From an uncultured Bacteriovorax sp. (GTDB lineage Bacteria; Bdellovibrionota; Bacteriovoracia; Bacteriovoracales; Bacteriovoracaceae): a stretch of DNA of 64,000 nucleotides. The translations under genes were made by a program, and so were the position numbers. This document shows, piece after piece, positions 7,213-16,509 of the stretch. The notes under the pieces were generated by a model. The model saw only the letters and a list, made by a program, of their open reading frames with translations. It was not told where the DNA came from and ran no database searches. Location of the stretch: positions 987,095 to 1,051,094 of the forward strand of contig CAMLMH010000001.1 of NCBI GenBank assembly GCA_946481315.1, in the 5' to 3' direction. Within the stretch, counting starts at the first letter, position 1, and each line of letters starts with the position of its first letter.

Positions 7213-9573
7213 ATGATTAACAGACTAGTCGTTGCTACTGCCGTATTGGGTATAAGTTCAGGAGTTCTGGCCGAAGGCGTTCGTCCTTCGCGATTATTAC
7301 TCAGCACTTTTGCTAATCAATGTCCACAAGTCGTGACCCGCAACGTTTCTGCAACTTTGGTAAACCTGCAGGCCTTGCATGGAGCAGTTGAAGAAATAAA
7401 AAAAGATACCAACTGTCACGGAGCTGCTTCTTTATCCGCTATCGTTTCCCGTTACAATAGTCTTTACGAGGACTATGAATTAGAAAATACCGGACGAGTG
7501 GATCGCTCTGTTTTAGAAAAACGAATCGCCTATTACACAACATTGTTAAATGCTCCGGGCATTGATGCGGGTACGACTTCTTATCTGCAGACAGAAATCA
7601 TCACAGCACAGGCCGATCTGGTTAACGTCAATCAGGGACTGGCGCGTTTTCAGAATTTTTCCGGGCGGGAAGCCCGTGTGGCCAATCAGCTGGTCACAGC
7701 AGTGGACAGCTTTCTCACTGACCTTCAGTCAACACAAGGAGAAGCCTGTTACTCCAAACATACAGCGAAGATTTCCAATATCATGAGTAATGCTCTCTTG
7801 GTGACGGCAGCCTTTGCTTCAGGTGGTACATCCCTCGCGCTGGCCGGAGGAGCAGTCATCACCAAGAGTGTGGGGAAATACGTCGGTGATCTTAAGGAAA
7901 ACCGCACGCTGGATTCAATCAGCGATATTGAAATGCCAACGGCTTTGCGTTGTGTTTCTCAGGCGCTCAGCGATCAGTATTGTTCAGCAGTTGAAACAGA
8001 ATCGCTCATTTCAGAACGAATTGATTCTGTGAATGAAGGGAAAAACAATTATGATGGTATCAATCTGCTTAGTTTTCAGATGGCCCCGCTTTCCAAGTGG
8101 TTAGTAGAAGTTTACTCCGGAAGTAATATAACTTCCGAGGGGGATCTCATCAACCGCGAAAAACCAGAGTTGCAGGCAGAGTTTCTTCGTCAGGTGGAAA
8201 AATACCTTGATGCCTACGGGACAATTAAATCACGTTTTTTCCAGACGCTGGATGATCAGGACAAAAAATCGACTGCCATCATTCAGAGTATCGAGTGTAT
8301 GGTTGGACTTTTCAGTGCTCCCAGCCTGAGCCCATGTGATGGCAACGGTAATTCACCGAGAGTAGAAAATCCCATTTTTACCACTTATTCCCGTTCACTC
8401 ATGGCCTACAATTTACTGGAGCCAGGAAAACATAAAAGTACACCAATGTGTGGTGAAGAAATTTGTCCGAGTTTCTCCTTTTATGTCAACACTGTATTGA
8501 AAACGACACTCACTGAGAAGGACTGGGAAAATGTTTTACGTGAAGCTAATAAAATTATTGCTTCTACCAGAGATGTTGTAAACCTGGAGAGAGCACGTAC
8601 CATCTCAGTTGATGCTTATGCCATCATCGTCAATGCTAAACGCGACTACAAGGGCGAAACCAGTCCATACCGGGCCTTAAAATTAATCGTGAACAATGCT
8701 GACCGGATCTCGTTTTATCTGAAATCCAAAGCAGAACCAGGTTCTGATGAGTATGCTGATCAGCTGGCCAATATTGCCAAGACCCGGCTACTGACCACTC
8801 AGATTATTGGTCTGATTGATGAAGGAATGATTCCGCGATCGATTCCTTCAGAAGTATTGCCTGTAGCCTGCAAGATAAGCAAAACAGAAGAGGCCCTTTT
8901 TGAATCCAGCGGTGACATCCTGGAAGATAAAAGCTTTCAGATCACTTCCTGCATTTCCAAGCTGCTCAAACTGCAGGAGCGCGGTAATGATGTTTATATC
9001 ACTAAAGTGCGCAATATGGTCAGTTACGAGATGGAAGCTCGTCTTTTGAAAAATGATCTGGGCGATGGCGTCCGTGATCTGGTGAATTCAACCAAGCAGG
9101 ATTTAGTGCAGTCTATTCTTGATTCATATTCTTCCGGAAGAGAAAATACCATTTCCGCAGGGGAGCTGGATATCGCACTGGAGTCTGCACAGAATAATTC
9201 TGAACAAATGCTGATCGTTTTTTTTGATTTCTTCAAAAAAAATCTGGTAAATGCTCTTACTGAAAACAAGATATCAAAGTCAGAAAGATTTGATCTTTGT
9301 TTCCGCGTTCTTCCTTATCTTCCGCATGCAAAAGACAGCGTGGCCAGGGATGTGGCACTTGCCTGTCAGGATGCTGAATTTAAAGTTTATAAAAAAGGAC
9401 CGGCCATTAAATTTACGGATTTTGTAAAAGTCACACCCAAACAGGGACTCCGCCCGGCTAAAGTGGTCTTTGTCGCCAACCATTCACAGAAAAAATTATT
9501 CTGCGCCTACCGCGATTACAACAGAGCGAACCTGTTGATTGATGAACAAAATCGTCAGGCCCGCCGCCGATAA
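7213..9573 (+). CDS. Large secreted protein of unknown function
   Basis: 786 residues with an N-terminal signal peptide (MINRLVVATAVLGISSGVLA, cleavage about residue 20). The mature part is largely helical, with a glycine/alanine-rich hydrophobic patch at about residues 195-215 (SNALLVTAAFASGGTSLALAGGAVI). Scattered cysteines could pair in the periplasm. No enzymatic motif is visible. It resembles the large secreted hypothetical proteins common in predatory Bdellovibrionota (inference). It converges with the 185-residue secreted protein at 9578, with four bases between stops. Confidence 0.7.
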   Translation: MINRLVVATAVLGISSGVLAEGVRPSRLLLSTFANQCPQVVTRNVSATLVNLQALHGAVEEIKKDTNCHGAASLSAIVSRYNSLYEDYELENTGRVDRSVLEKRIAYYTTLLNAPGIDAGTTSYLQTEIITAQADLVNVNQGLARFQNFSGREARVANQLVTAVDSFLTDLQSTQGEACYSKHTAKISNIMSNALLVTAAFASGGTSLALAGGAVITKSVGKYVGDLKENRTLDSISDIEMPTALRCVSQALSDQYCSAVETESLISERIDSVNEGKNNYDGINLLSFQMAPLSKWLVEVYSGSNITSEGDLINREKPELQAEFLRQVEKYLDAYGTIKSRFFQTLDDQDKKSTAIIQSIECMVGLFSAPSLSPCDGNGNSPRVENPIFTTYSRSLMAYNLLEPGKHKSTPMCGEEICPSFSFYVNTVLKTTLTEKDWENVLREANKIIASTRDVVNLERARTISVDAYAIIVNAKRDYKGETSPYRALKLIVNNADRISFYLKSKAEPGSDEYADQLANIAKTRLLTTQIIGLIDEGMIPRSIPSEVLPVACKISKTEEALFESSGDILEDKSFQITSCISKLLKLQERGNDVYITKVRNMVSYEMEARLLKNDLGDGVRDLVNSTKQDLVQSILDSYSSGRENTISAGELDIALESAQNNSEQMLIVFFDFFKKNLVNALTENKISKSERFDLCFRVLPYLPHAKDSVARDVALACQDAEFKVYKKGPAIKFTDFVKVTPKQGLRPAKVVFVANHSQKKLFCAYRDYNRANLLIDEQNRQARRR

Positions 9574-9577
9574 TTTT

Positions 9578-10135
9578 TTAATCGACTAGAGCGCATTCCA
9601 TTTCAATCGTCGTATTCCAGGATTTAATTTCCGAGTCCTCGACATGATAACCGGCATCGTGATTCACAATCAGGCTATTCGTTACATCGTAGCGGACTTT
9701 GAAGATTAAGCCTTCTCTTTCAAAAGTTCCGGAAGTCGTTGATTCAAATATCACACCGGCGATACTTAGCGATTCATTCGTGTGAGTGCATTGGCGATAA
9801 GCACGCAGACTATCATCAGCATGATCAGGAAGAATATTGAGATCACGGTCCAGATAATGATCGCAATATTTAGCGAGATAACGGTATTGGGTGTCCATTA
9901 TTTTTAACACTTCCAGATTATAGCTTCCACCAAAGCGGCCTCCATAATTTTCATGCATTTCTTCCATTTTCTTTTTTACTGCGCCTTTAAAGCAGGATTT
10001 TTCACCGGCCAGATCTTTTTCCACTTCCAGATTTAGATCTTTAAAAAGGTTATCTGTATCTTCAATGTGTTTGCGTCCGGCATGCGCGACGGAGATGAGT
10101 GCCGATAAAAGGAAAAGAATGAAAAACTTTTGCAT
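9578..10135 (-). CDS. Secreted protein of unknown function
   Basis: 185 residues with a signal peptide (MQKFFILFLLSALISVAHA). The mature domain holds several Cys (KSCFKGA, YCDHYLD, YRQCTHT, ECALVD), probably two disulfides. The start is ATG at 10133-10135. No family recognised. Convergent with the large secreted gene at 7213; the upstream side borders the rpmE terminator. Confidence 0.65.
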   Translation of the reverse strand: MQKFFILFLLSALISVAHAGRKHIEDTDNLFKDLNLEVEKDLAGEKSCFKGAVKKKMEEMHENYGGRFGGSYNLEVLKIMDTQYRYLAKYCDHYLDRDLNILPDHADDSLRAYRQCTHTNESLSIAGVIFESTTSGTFEREGLIFKVRYDVTNSLIVNHDAGYHVEDSEIKSWNTTIEMECALVD

Positions 10136-10218
10136 GGAAGACCTCGATTATCAGGAGGGGAGAGTCGAGGCGGGAATCTAGATCAAGAGCAGAGGATCAA
10201 ACAAGACGTCAGGCAAAA

Positions 10219-10248
10219 AAAAAGGCCCGCTTTTAGCAGGCCTTTTTG
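10219..10248 (-). terminator. Intrinsic terminator of rpmE (bidirectional)
   Basis: Stem AAAAAGGCCTGC / GCGGGCCTTTTT (minus strand) with one mismatch and a TAAAA loop, flanked by an A-run and a T-run so it can work on both strands. It sits just after the rpmE stop. A near-identical stem occurs at 16481. Confidence 0.88.
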
Positions 10249-10253
10249 TTTTT

Positions 10254-10475
10254 TTATTTTTTTGTTGTTTTATTGTAGTCAGTACCGAATTTCTTTTTGA
10301 ATTTTTCAATTCTTCCTTCAGTGTCTACAACTTTTGTCTTACCAGTATAGAATGGGTGACAAGCAGCACAGATATCAATTTTTTCTAATTTAATTGTGCT
10401 TCCTGTTGCGTAAACGGCACCGCATACACAAGTAACGTCTACTTTTTCATACTTTGGGTGGATTCCTTCTTTCAT
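10254..10475 (-). CDS. rpmE: 50S ribosomal protein L31 (zinc-binding C+ type)
   Basis: About 73 residues. [19 protein letters not shown] opens the classic L31 N-terminus, and the CxC ... [11 protein letters not shown] pattern supplies the four zinc ligands of the C+ form. The second of two tandem ATGs (10475) is preferred because AGAGG lies six bases upstream. The Lys-rich C-terminus is typical. Followed by an intrinsic terminator. Confidence 0.96.
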   Translation of the reverse strand: MKEGIHPKYEKVDVTCVCGAVYATGSTIKLEKIDICAACHPFYTGKTKVVDTEGRIEKFKKKFGTDYNKTTKK

Positions 10476-10571
10476 CATGGACCTCTTTTTTATTGATCTC
10501 TGCTTTGTATACAGAACCAGGTTATTTTATAAGCTTCGTAATTTGGCCAATTTGCTAGTATTTGTCAAGAT

Positions 10572-10862
10572 CTAGTGAGCAGCGCAACTATCACAACCGT
10601 CACCGCTTACTTTCTTGCCGGCGTCTATCGTTTTCCAATGGCCGTATTTGTTGTTGAGAACTTGTAGAGCTTCATCCAAAGAAATATGAGTACTCTGGTA
10701 AACTTCACAATAGTCTTTGTCAGTCAGTGTCACCAGATATTGAAATTCAACACCTGTCTGATCTCCAGGACCATCTACAGGAGCAGCTCCCAGGGAAATA
10801 AAAGCGCGTAGGGGTTCAGAATAATAATGTGTATGTGTCCAGTTTTCCTGTGTAATTTTCAT
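10572..10862 (-). CDS. Small uncharacterised protein with C-terminal CxxC
   Basis: About 96 residues from ATG 10862. The frame is open to TTG 10913, but no Shine-Dalgarno precedes that. The sequence is soluble-looking (HTHYYSEPLRAFISLG...VEFQYLVTLTDKDYCEVYQS) and ends GDGCDSCAAH, a short CxxC-type tail that could bind metal or be redox active. No signal peptide. No family recognised. It lies between rpmE (same strand) and rpmG (opposite strand). Confidence 0.55.
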   Translation of the reverse strand: MKITQENWTHTHYYSEPLRAFISLGAAPVDGPGDQTGVEFQYLVTLTDKDYCEVYQSTHISLDEALQVLNNKYGHWKTIDAGKKVSGDGCDSCAAH

Positions 10863-10987
10863 ATATTTATCAGTCTCGTTAATGAATTGCGGCTTTTTCT
10901 TAACCTTTAGCAATTTTTGGTTGTCATGCCAATGATAAACGTGTAATTTCAGGTTTGTTAAAATTTCTCGTTTGCGCGGAGGCAGTT

Positions 10988-11167
10988 GTGGCTAAAAAAG
11001 GTCCTAGAGTTATCGTAACACTTGAATGTACAGAAGCAAGAAAAGAAGGAAAATCTCCTTCAAGATATACAACAACAAAAAACAAGAAAACGACTCCAGA
11101 TCGTCTTGAATTGATGAAGTATAATCCATTTCTTAGAAGACACACTCTTCATAAAGAAATCAAGTAA
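10988..11167 (+). CDS. rpmG: 50S ribosomal protein L33
   Basis: 59 residues from GTG 10988 ([18 protein letters not shown]), the canonical L33 N-terminus, with GCGGAGGC just upstream. The frame opens earlier at an ATG (10955), but that adds eleven non-homologous residues. Core: [35 protein letters not shown]. The usual zinc Cys pairs are absent (C- type; a single Cys at LEC). Followed by a long perfect terminator. Confidence 0.95.
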   Translation: MAKKGPRVIVTLECTEARKEGKSPSRYTTTKNKKTTPDRLELMKYNPFLRRHTLHKEIK

Positions 11168-11191
11168 TTTAATTTACGAAAATAATATTAT

Positions 11192-11228
11192 AAGTGGTTA
11201 AAAAGATTAATCTTTTTAACCACTTTTT
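11192..11228 (+). terminator. Terminator of rpmG
   Basis: A 17-base perfect inverted repeat from AAGTGGTTAAAAAGATT to its complement, with essentially no loop, followed by a run of Ts. It lies 24 bases after the rpmG stop. Confidence 0.9.
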
Positions 11229-11293
11229 TATTTTAGTTTTGTCTATCTTAAGCCGAAAAGTTCCTGAGTCTACTAAAGAAATCGGATGGAACT

Positions 11294-12733
11294 TTGGCCT
11301 TAAAACTTCTCATTGTTGATCAGGATATTATGTGGGCCAAACAGGCCCAGGAATATTTCAACCGTCTTCAGTACGAAGTCTTGTGCGTGGATAACGGTCG
11401 TGAAGCTCAGCTGGCCCTCTACAACGAAAAATTCTTTGCCATTATTCTCAACCATGGCATTCAAAACCATTCTTCTTTGCAGGTTCTAAAATTTATTAAG
11501 TCCAACGCCACCAATCAGCGCGTCCTCCTCATTGTCGATGATCCGGCCACTGTGGCCAGTGGCGAAGTGTCCGTTGAAAAAATGCAGAAATTTGGTGTCG
11601 CCGAAATTGCTGTTCGGCCGTTTGAGCTCGATCATTTAAAAGAGCTTCTAGAAGGACATCAGTCTATTCAGGACTTAATGGCTTCTGTGCAAAGAAAAGA
11701 AGGTGTGTCGCCGGAACAGGAAGTGGCGATGACTGATGAGCACTTCTCCCGGATTAAAATTGATGAATTTTATTCTTCGCAGGCCGTGTTATTCGATATT
11801 TATATCAAGATCAATGACAATAAATACTTAAAGATTCTCCACTCCGGAGATACTTTCTCCAAAGAGAGATTAGATAAATACAAAAACGAAAAGAAAATTG
11901 ATTCCTTGTATTTTCATAACAATGATAGACGAAAGTTCATTCAGTATAATAATTTTCTGAGTAAAAAATTAGTTGCGAATGAAAACGTTTCTGCTGTCAG
12001 TAAAGTTAATATTATTAAGAACGTTTCAGAAAAATTTATCGAAGAAGCTTTCACTGTGGGAATTAAACCTCAGGTAATAGAGCAGGGCAAAGAAGTTTGC
12101 GAGACAGTTTTTCAGCTGATAGAAAAACAAAATGACCTCTACACTGTACTGCGCTCTTACCAGAATTTCGATCCTACGGCTTATTCACATGCATTTCTGG
12201 TTACACTTTATTCAACCGCCATTATTAAGCAGTTTGACTGGCAGTCAAAGAGCACAATTGAAACGACAGCAATGGCCTGTATGTTTCACGATATCGGAAT
12301 GACCATGTTGCCGAAAGAGTTACTCGCTATCCGGCCGGAAGATATGAATGAGGAACAGATGCAGCAGTATAAAAAGCATCCGGAACTCGGTCATCAATTG
12401 CTGGAAAATAATCGTGGGATTAACAACGTCGTTAAGCAGATTATTCTGCAGCACCACGAGCACTTTGACGGCTCAGGATACCCTTACGGGAAAAAAGGTG
12501 GAAAGATCCTGACTCTCTCGAATATTGTTTGTTTGGCGGATGAGTTTGTCCATATAATGCTGGATCAGAAATGTCAGCCGACAGAAGCCTTGAAAAAGAT
12601 CCTTACCAGCAAAGAATCTATCAAACACTACAACACCATCCTGATTGAAAATTTCATCAAGGTATTCGTTGATCCGGAAAAAATTCAGAAAGAAACGGGA
12701 CTCACCACCACAAAACCGAAAAAAGCTTCTTAG
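11294..12733 (+). CDS. HD-GYP phosphodiesterase-like protein with degenerate receiver domain
   Basis: 479 residues from TTG 11294, preceded by GGATGGA. The N-terminal receiver fold (LLIVDQDIMW ...) has Asn where the phosphorylated Asp is expected (AIILNHG) and Arg in place of the conserved Lys (AVRPFE), so normal phosphorylation is doubtful. The middle segment (FYSSQAVLFDIYIKINDNKYLKIL) is shared with the two paralogues near the left edge. The C-terminal HD-GYP domain is intact: SHAFLVTLYS, MFHDIGMTMLP, KHPELGHQLL, LQHHEHFDGSGYPYG, CLADEF. Predicted to hydrolyse c-di-GMP. The stop overlaps the convergent DUF4340 gene by four bases. Confidence 0.85.
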   Translation: MALKLLIVDQDIMWAKQAQEYFNRLQYEVLCVDNGREAQLALYNEKFFAIILNHGIQNHSSLQVLKFIKSNATNQRVLLIVDDPATVASGEVSVEKMQKFGVAEIAVRPFELDHLKELLEGHQSIQDLMASVQRKEGVSPEQEVAMTDEHFSRIKIDEFYSSQAVLFDIYIKINDNKYLKILHSGDTFSKERLDKYKNEKKIDSLYFHNNDRRKFIQYNNFLSKKLVANENVSAVSKVNIIKNVSEKFIEEAFTVGIKPQVIEQGKEVCETVFQLIEKQNDLYTVLRSYQNFDPTAYSHAFLVTLYSTAIIKQFDWQSKSTIETTAMACMFHDIGMTMLPKELLAIRPEDMNEEQMQQYKKHPELGHQLLENNRGINNVVKQIILQHHEHFDGSGYPYGKKGGKILTLSNIVCLADEFVHIMLDQKCQPTEALKKILTSKESIKHYNTILIENFIKVFVDPEKIQKETGLTTTKPKKAS

Positions 12734-13803
12734 TTGGTCTTTGGTGATGTGGGAACTGGAGCAGGAGGAGTTGCAGCAGCAGGTGCGGCAGCAGGCTGAA
12801 CACTAAGTAAACTTTCAGCTTTTTGATCAAAGACTGTAATCGATTCTTTTTTCACCACGTAGACAATATTTCCAACCGAAGAACTGATTAGAAAATAAGG
12901 TTCACTCTTAAGGTCTATATCTACCAGCTGAGTTGTAGGTGCGGAAATTGTCCAGCTCGAAGTGTTTCCGTCACTAAAGACAACCCGAACTTGAAATTCA
13001 GGATTTTTCATCAGATTTAGCAACTGTCTGGCCTGAGCATCAGACATTTTATCCAGGATAAAACTGGAAGTCAGACCATTAAAACTTTGCAGCAGATCTT
13101 CTAGTTTATTGGCATCAATTTTCTGGGAACCGGAATCAATCCATCCTTCAGGCTCTTTCTTTAAAGTGATGACCGGAACTGCGGTGAGTTTTTTTGTTAT
13201 AATAATTGAAGTTAACTGATCAGAATCAAGAGCGAAGATGCGGGTTTCGATCAAATCAGAAAGAGCAGCATTCTCCAGAGAAATAGAGGGAGCTTCCACA
13301 TGATAAATTCCCGGACGTCCCTGAATTTTCAGATAAGTCGAGTTATCTATGGTATTCATAATTCCGACATGGATGATAATGGTTTTATTCACACCATCAC
13401 TTAAGGTCAGAGTGGCTGTTGGCTTATTAAGCGAGAAGTTAGACATATTGATGGCGTTTTCCGGCATCAGCTTTTTGGTTTTTATTACGTTTAAAGAATT
13501 AAACAGCTGATCGATAAACAAAGAACTGGCCGAAATCGTTTTAGGACTGACCATATGCCAGGCCTGCTCTTCCTGTTTACGCTCGAAGACGAAATCACCA
13601 GATTTATTTCGCAGTGAAATTTTCACAACATTTTCCAGCTCTTTTCCACTAAAGAGTTTTGCCTGTTCAATTATTTCTTTTTCATTACGGACGGTTCGTT
13701 GGAACTCAACAGAGAGATAAGCGGTGACCGCGACAAGAGCGACGAACAATATCATGATCGAGTTGGAGGCGAATTTTGATTGTAGTAAGTGGGGAGATGA
13801 CAT
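12730..13803 (-). CDS. DUF4340 domain membrane-anchored protein
   Basis: 357 residues. One N-terminal transmembrane helix (about 14-32, NSIMILFVALVAVTAYLSV) is followed by a large extracytoplasmic region of repeated beta modules (VVKISLRNKSGDFVFERK..., ATLTLSDGVNKTIIIHVG, VITLKKEPEGW) typical of DUF4340. The tail is Pro/Ala-rich (PAAAPAAATPPAPVPTSPKTN). DUF4340 proteins often sit beside gliding/ABC-2 (GldFG-like) genes, and such genes may lie outside this window. Eight bases downstream of the PilZ-like gene, so probably co-transcribed with it. Confidence 0.7.
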   Translation of the reverse strand: MSSPHLLQSKFASNSIMILFVALVAVTAYLSVEFQRTVRNEKEIIEQAKLFSGKELENVVKISLRNKSGDFVFERKQEEQAWHMVSPKTISASSLFIDQLFNSLNVIKTKKLMPENAINMSNFSLNKPTATLTLSDGVNKTIIIHVGIMNTIDNSTYLKIQGRPGIYHVEAPSISLENAALSDLIETRIFALDSDQLTSIIITKKLTAVPVITLKKEPEGWIDSGSQKIDANKLEDLLQSFNGLTSSFILDKMSDAQARQLLNLMKNPEFQVRVVFSDGNTSSWTISAPTTQLVDIDLKSEPYFLISSSVGNIVYVVKKESITVFDQKAESLLSVQPAAAPAAATPPAPVPTSPKTN

Positions 13804-13810
13804 GAAAAAA

Positions 13811-14584
13811 TTATAACCCTAAATCATCAAGTTCATCAAATCCTGAATCACCTGAGTCACTCTCATCCTTTTCTATTTTTTTAACTGCTTTTTGCACTTC
13901 TGGTTCAATAGACTGGATAAACTGACGGAGCAGAGCTCTTTCACCTTCTTTTAAGAAAGAAAATTTAACGAGCATGCGATGGGTATAATTATTTTGAGAA
14001 ATGATTCTGCTTTTAATGTTAAACGGTCGGCAATAAAGCACGTCTGCATTCATGATAAATGTCTTGGGAATACAAAACTGAATGACAATCGATTGACCTT
14101 CGGTAAAGGCACGGTTGGAAAAGAAAAACATCTTATCCATGCTAATTTCAGAAAGGACTGTTTTTCCTTTCCAGATTTTAGCTTCATCCAGAGAAGGAGG
14201 TACAATATCCACTTCAATTTCTTTAGGGTGCGCATTTAGAGCGACAACATTATCTGGAATGTCTTCCGTACTGACTTCAGTGGAGGATTCTTCCCCCACA
14301 TCAGGATCTTCGCCATTTATCGCCGCTGCCATGGCAGCTTCCATATCATCTTCGCCTTCTGCTGGAAGAGGATTGTCAGTTGCAATATTGATGACATTAT
14401 TGTCTTTCTTTTTCGGAACATATTGATGACGAAGTTCTTTTAGACTTGTTTCAAGACTTTCCGGCACAATTTCTCCGGCTTCCAGTTTTTGCTGAATGCG
14501 CGCCTCAATCTCGTCTCTGAGGGACCAGATTTTAAGTGAGATTTTTTTGATTAGTACAGGATCAGATGAACTGTTGTGTATCAT
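13811..14584 (-). CDS. PilZ-domain-like protein
   Basis: About 257 residues. The start could be ATG 14584, ATG 14593 or GTG 14611; none has a decisive ribosome site. The N-terminal part is helical (KISLKIWSLRDEIEARIQQK). A charged, low-complexity linker leads to a C-terminal PilZ-like beta barrel (KTVLSEISMDKMFFFSNRAFTEGQSIVIQFCIPKTF...MLVKFSFLKEGERALLRQFI). The usual c-di-GMP motifs RxxxR and DxSxxG are not clear (SEIS stands in for the second), so ligand binding is uncertain. The acidic tail ends SGFDELDDLGL. It lies near the HD-GYP gene at 11294. Confidence 0.6.
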   Translation of the reverse strand: MIHNSSSDPVLIKKISLKIWSLRDEIEARIQQKLEAGEIVPESLETSLKELRHQYVPKKKDNNVINIATDNPLPAEGEDDMEAAMAAAINGEDPDVGEESSTEVSTEDIPDNVVALNAHPKEIEVDIVPPSLDEAKIWKGKTVLSEISMDKMFFFSNRAFTEGQSIVIQFCIPKTFIMNADVLYCRPFNIKSRIISQNNYTHRMLVKFSFLKEGERALLRQFIQSIEPEVQKAVKKIEKDESDSGDSGFDELDDLGL

Positions 14585-14774
14585 AAAGACCATTCTCGCA
14601 ATTTCCCGCACAAATTAAAAGGGTCTAACCATTTCGGTAAATTTTACCAATTTGAAAAAGCCTATGAAAAAACTTTCGGTGGTTTAAGCTCTAATGTAGA
14701 CCTTCATTTGAATTAGTCGATTTTCTTGCTCAGGCAATTAAATCAAAATCAACCATCTCCAAGGAGGGAGAAGT

Positions 14775-16472
14775 ATGAAAAAGGTGTTACTAGGACTGTC
14801 GACACTGGCGTTCGCAGGCTCACTACAGGCCAGCGTTGCTGAACATGTTCCGGGCGAAATCGTCGTCAAATTCAAAGAAGGCAGAGAAAAAAGCTTTCTC
14901 GCTAACAAAAAATTATCTAATCTGGGGATTACCGGTACCCGCGAAGTAAAACTCTCATACGGTAAACTGACTGTTTTAAAAATTGCCGGCAATAAATCTG
15001 TTGAGTCTGTACTTAAAACAATCGAACAGACCGGTGACGTCGTTTATGCTGAACCTAACTTCATCTATCGGGTGAATCCCATAAAAGAGAAGTCATTCTC
15101 AGCAAAACGTATCCAGAAATCTCCTTTTACTGATTTTACAGCGGCCATCCCGAATGATCCGTCATTTGGTCAGCTTTGGGGCCTTCGCAACACAGGTTCA
15201 AATGAGCCACAAGGAAAAGCGGGAGTGGAAGGAGCGGACATCAACGCTCTTAAAGCTTGGGACCTTACCACTGGATCGAAAGCGGTGAAGATTGCCGTAA
15301 TCGATACAGGAGTTGATTATAACCACCCTGATCTGAAAGAAAATATGTGGACCAACCAGGCCGAAAAAAACGGCAAGCCAGGTGTTGACGATGACAAAAA
15401 CGGTTACGTTGATGACGTTTATGGATATGACTTTGCCAATTCTGATTCAGATCCAATGGACGGAAACTCACACGGAACGCATTGTTCAGGAACAATCGGT
15501 GCTGTCCACAACAATCAAGTGGGAGTTGCCGGTGTAATGAGTGATGTTGAAATCGTTGCCGTAAAATTCTTAGGTGACGACGGCTCTGGTTCTCTGGAAG
15601 CCGCCATCAAAGCAATTGATTACGCGACATCTTTAAATGTTGATCTGATGTCGAACTCATGGGGAGGCGGAGGACGCTCACAAGCACTTCTAGACGCTAT
15701 TCAGAGAGCTTCGGATAAAGGGATCATCTTTACAGCGGCAGCAGGTAACAGCTCTTCTAACAACGATTCATCACCCTCATATCCAGCAAGCTATGAAACT
15801 GCAAACATGGTTTCAGTAGCGGCGACAACTGCTCAAAACGGATTGGCAAGTTTCTCTTCTTACGGAAGAAACTCAGTACACATCGGAGCTCCTGGACACA
15901 ACATTCTTTCTACTGTTGCCGGCGGAAAGTATGACGTTTACTCAGGAACTTCAATGGCCACTCCGCACGTCTCAGGAGTTCTGGGACTTCTGCTTGCTAA
16001 AGAAGGAAGAATCCCGCATTCAGTTCTTCGTGAGCGTTTAACGATGACAGGTGTACCGGTTGCTGGTCTTCGCGGTAAAACTGTTACAGCATCACGTATT
16101 GATGCCTACAACCTTCTGACTGACACACGTCCGGAGCGTTCAGGACCAAAGAATGATGCCTGGAAATCAATGGAGTTAGGAGAGCGTTTAGAATCAGCTC
16201 ACCCGTATGCTGACAATGCAACATCATCAAAAACAATTACAATCCCTGGTGCAAAATACATCCGCGTAAAAGTGGCGAAGTATGACCTTGAATCAGGATA
16301 TGATTATGTAAGAATTGCTGATGGTCAGGGTAATACAGTTGAAAAAGTGACTGGATCAGGAGTGGACTACACAACTGACTATATCGAAGGCAACACTGTG
16401 ACGATTGATTTTGTTTCAGACAGATCAATCAACAAATGGGGTTACCTGATCGAAGAAATTCAGGTTCAATAA
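14775..16472 (+). CDS. Secreted subtilisin-like serine protease (S8) with C-terminal beta domain
   Basis: 565 residues. Signal peptide (MKKVLLGLSTLAFAGSLQA) and an inhibitor-I9-like propeptide (about 22-100, VPGEIVVKFKEGRE...VVYAEPNFIYRV) precede the catalytic domain. The triad is visible as AVIDTGVDYNHPDL (Asp), DGNSHGTHCSGTIG (His) and YSGTSMATPHVSG (Ser). The oxyanion Asn is in TAAAGNSSSNN. A fervidolysin-like insert DDDKNGYVDDVYGYDF probably binds calcium. The C-terminal about 110 residues (TITIPGAKYIRVKVAKYDLESGYDYVRI) look like a CUB-type beta sandwich. ATG follows AAGGAGGGAGAAGT. Likely an exoenzyme or prey-degrading protease. Confidence 0.93.
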   Translation: MKKVLLGLSTLAFAGSLQASVAEHVPGEIVVKFKEGREKSFLANKKLSNLGITGTREVKLSYGKLTVLKIAGNKSVESVLKTIEQTGDVVYAEPNFIYRVNPIKEKSFSAKRIQKSPFTDFTAAIPNDPSFGQLWGLRNTGSNEPQGKAGVEGADINALKAWDLTTGSKAVKIAVIDTGVDYNHPDLKENMWTNQAEKNGKPGVDDDKNGYVDDVYGYDFANSDSDPMDGNSHGTHCSGTIGAVHNNQVGVAGVMSDVEIVAVKFLGDDGSGSLEAAIKAIDYATSLNVDLMSNSWGGGGRSQALLDAIQRASDKGIIFTAAAGNSSSNNDSSPSYPASYETANMVSVAATTAQNGLASFSSYGRNSVHIGAPGHNILSTVAGGKYDVYSGTSMATPHVSGVLGLLLAKEGRIPHSVLRERLTMTGVPVAGLRGKTVTASRIDAYNLLTDTRPERSGPKNDAWKSMELGERLESAHPYADNATSSKTITIPGAKYIRVKVAKYDLESGYDYVRIADGQGNTVEKVTGSGVDYTTDYIEGNTVTIDFVSDRSINKWGYLIEEIQVQ

Positions 16473-16480
16473 TTAAAAGA

Positions 16481-16509
16481 AGGGCCCGCTTTTAGCGGGC
16501 CTTTTTTTT
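16481..16509. terminator. Bidirectional terminator between protease and histidine kinase genes
   Basis: Stem AGGGCCCGC / GCGGGCCTT around TTTTA, flanked by A- and T-runs. It terminates the protease gene on plus. The convergent kinase gene has its stop codon (16492-16494) inside the loop, so the last three kinase sense codons form one arm. Confidence 0.9.
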
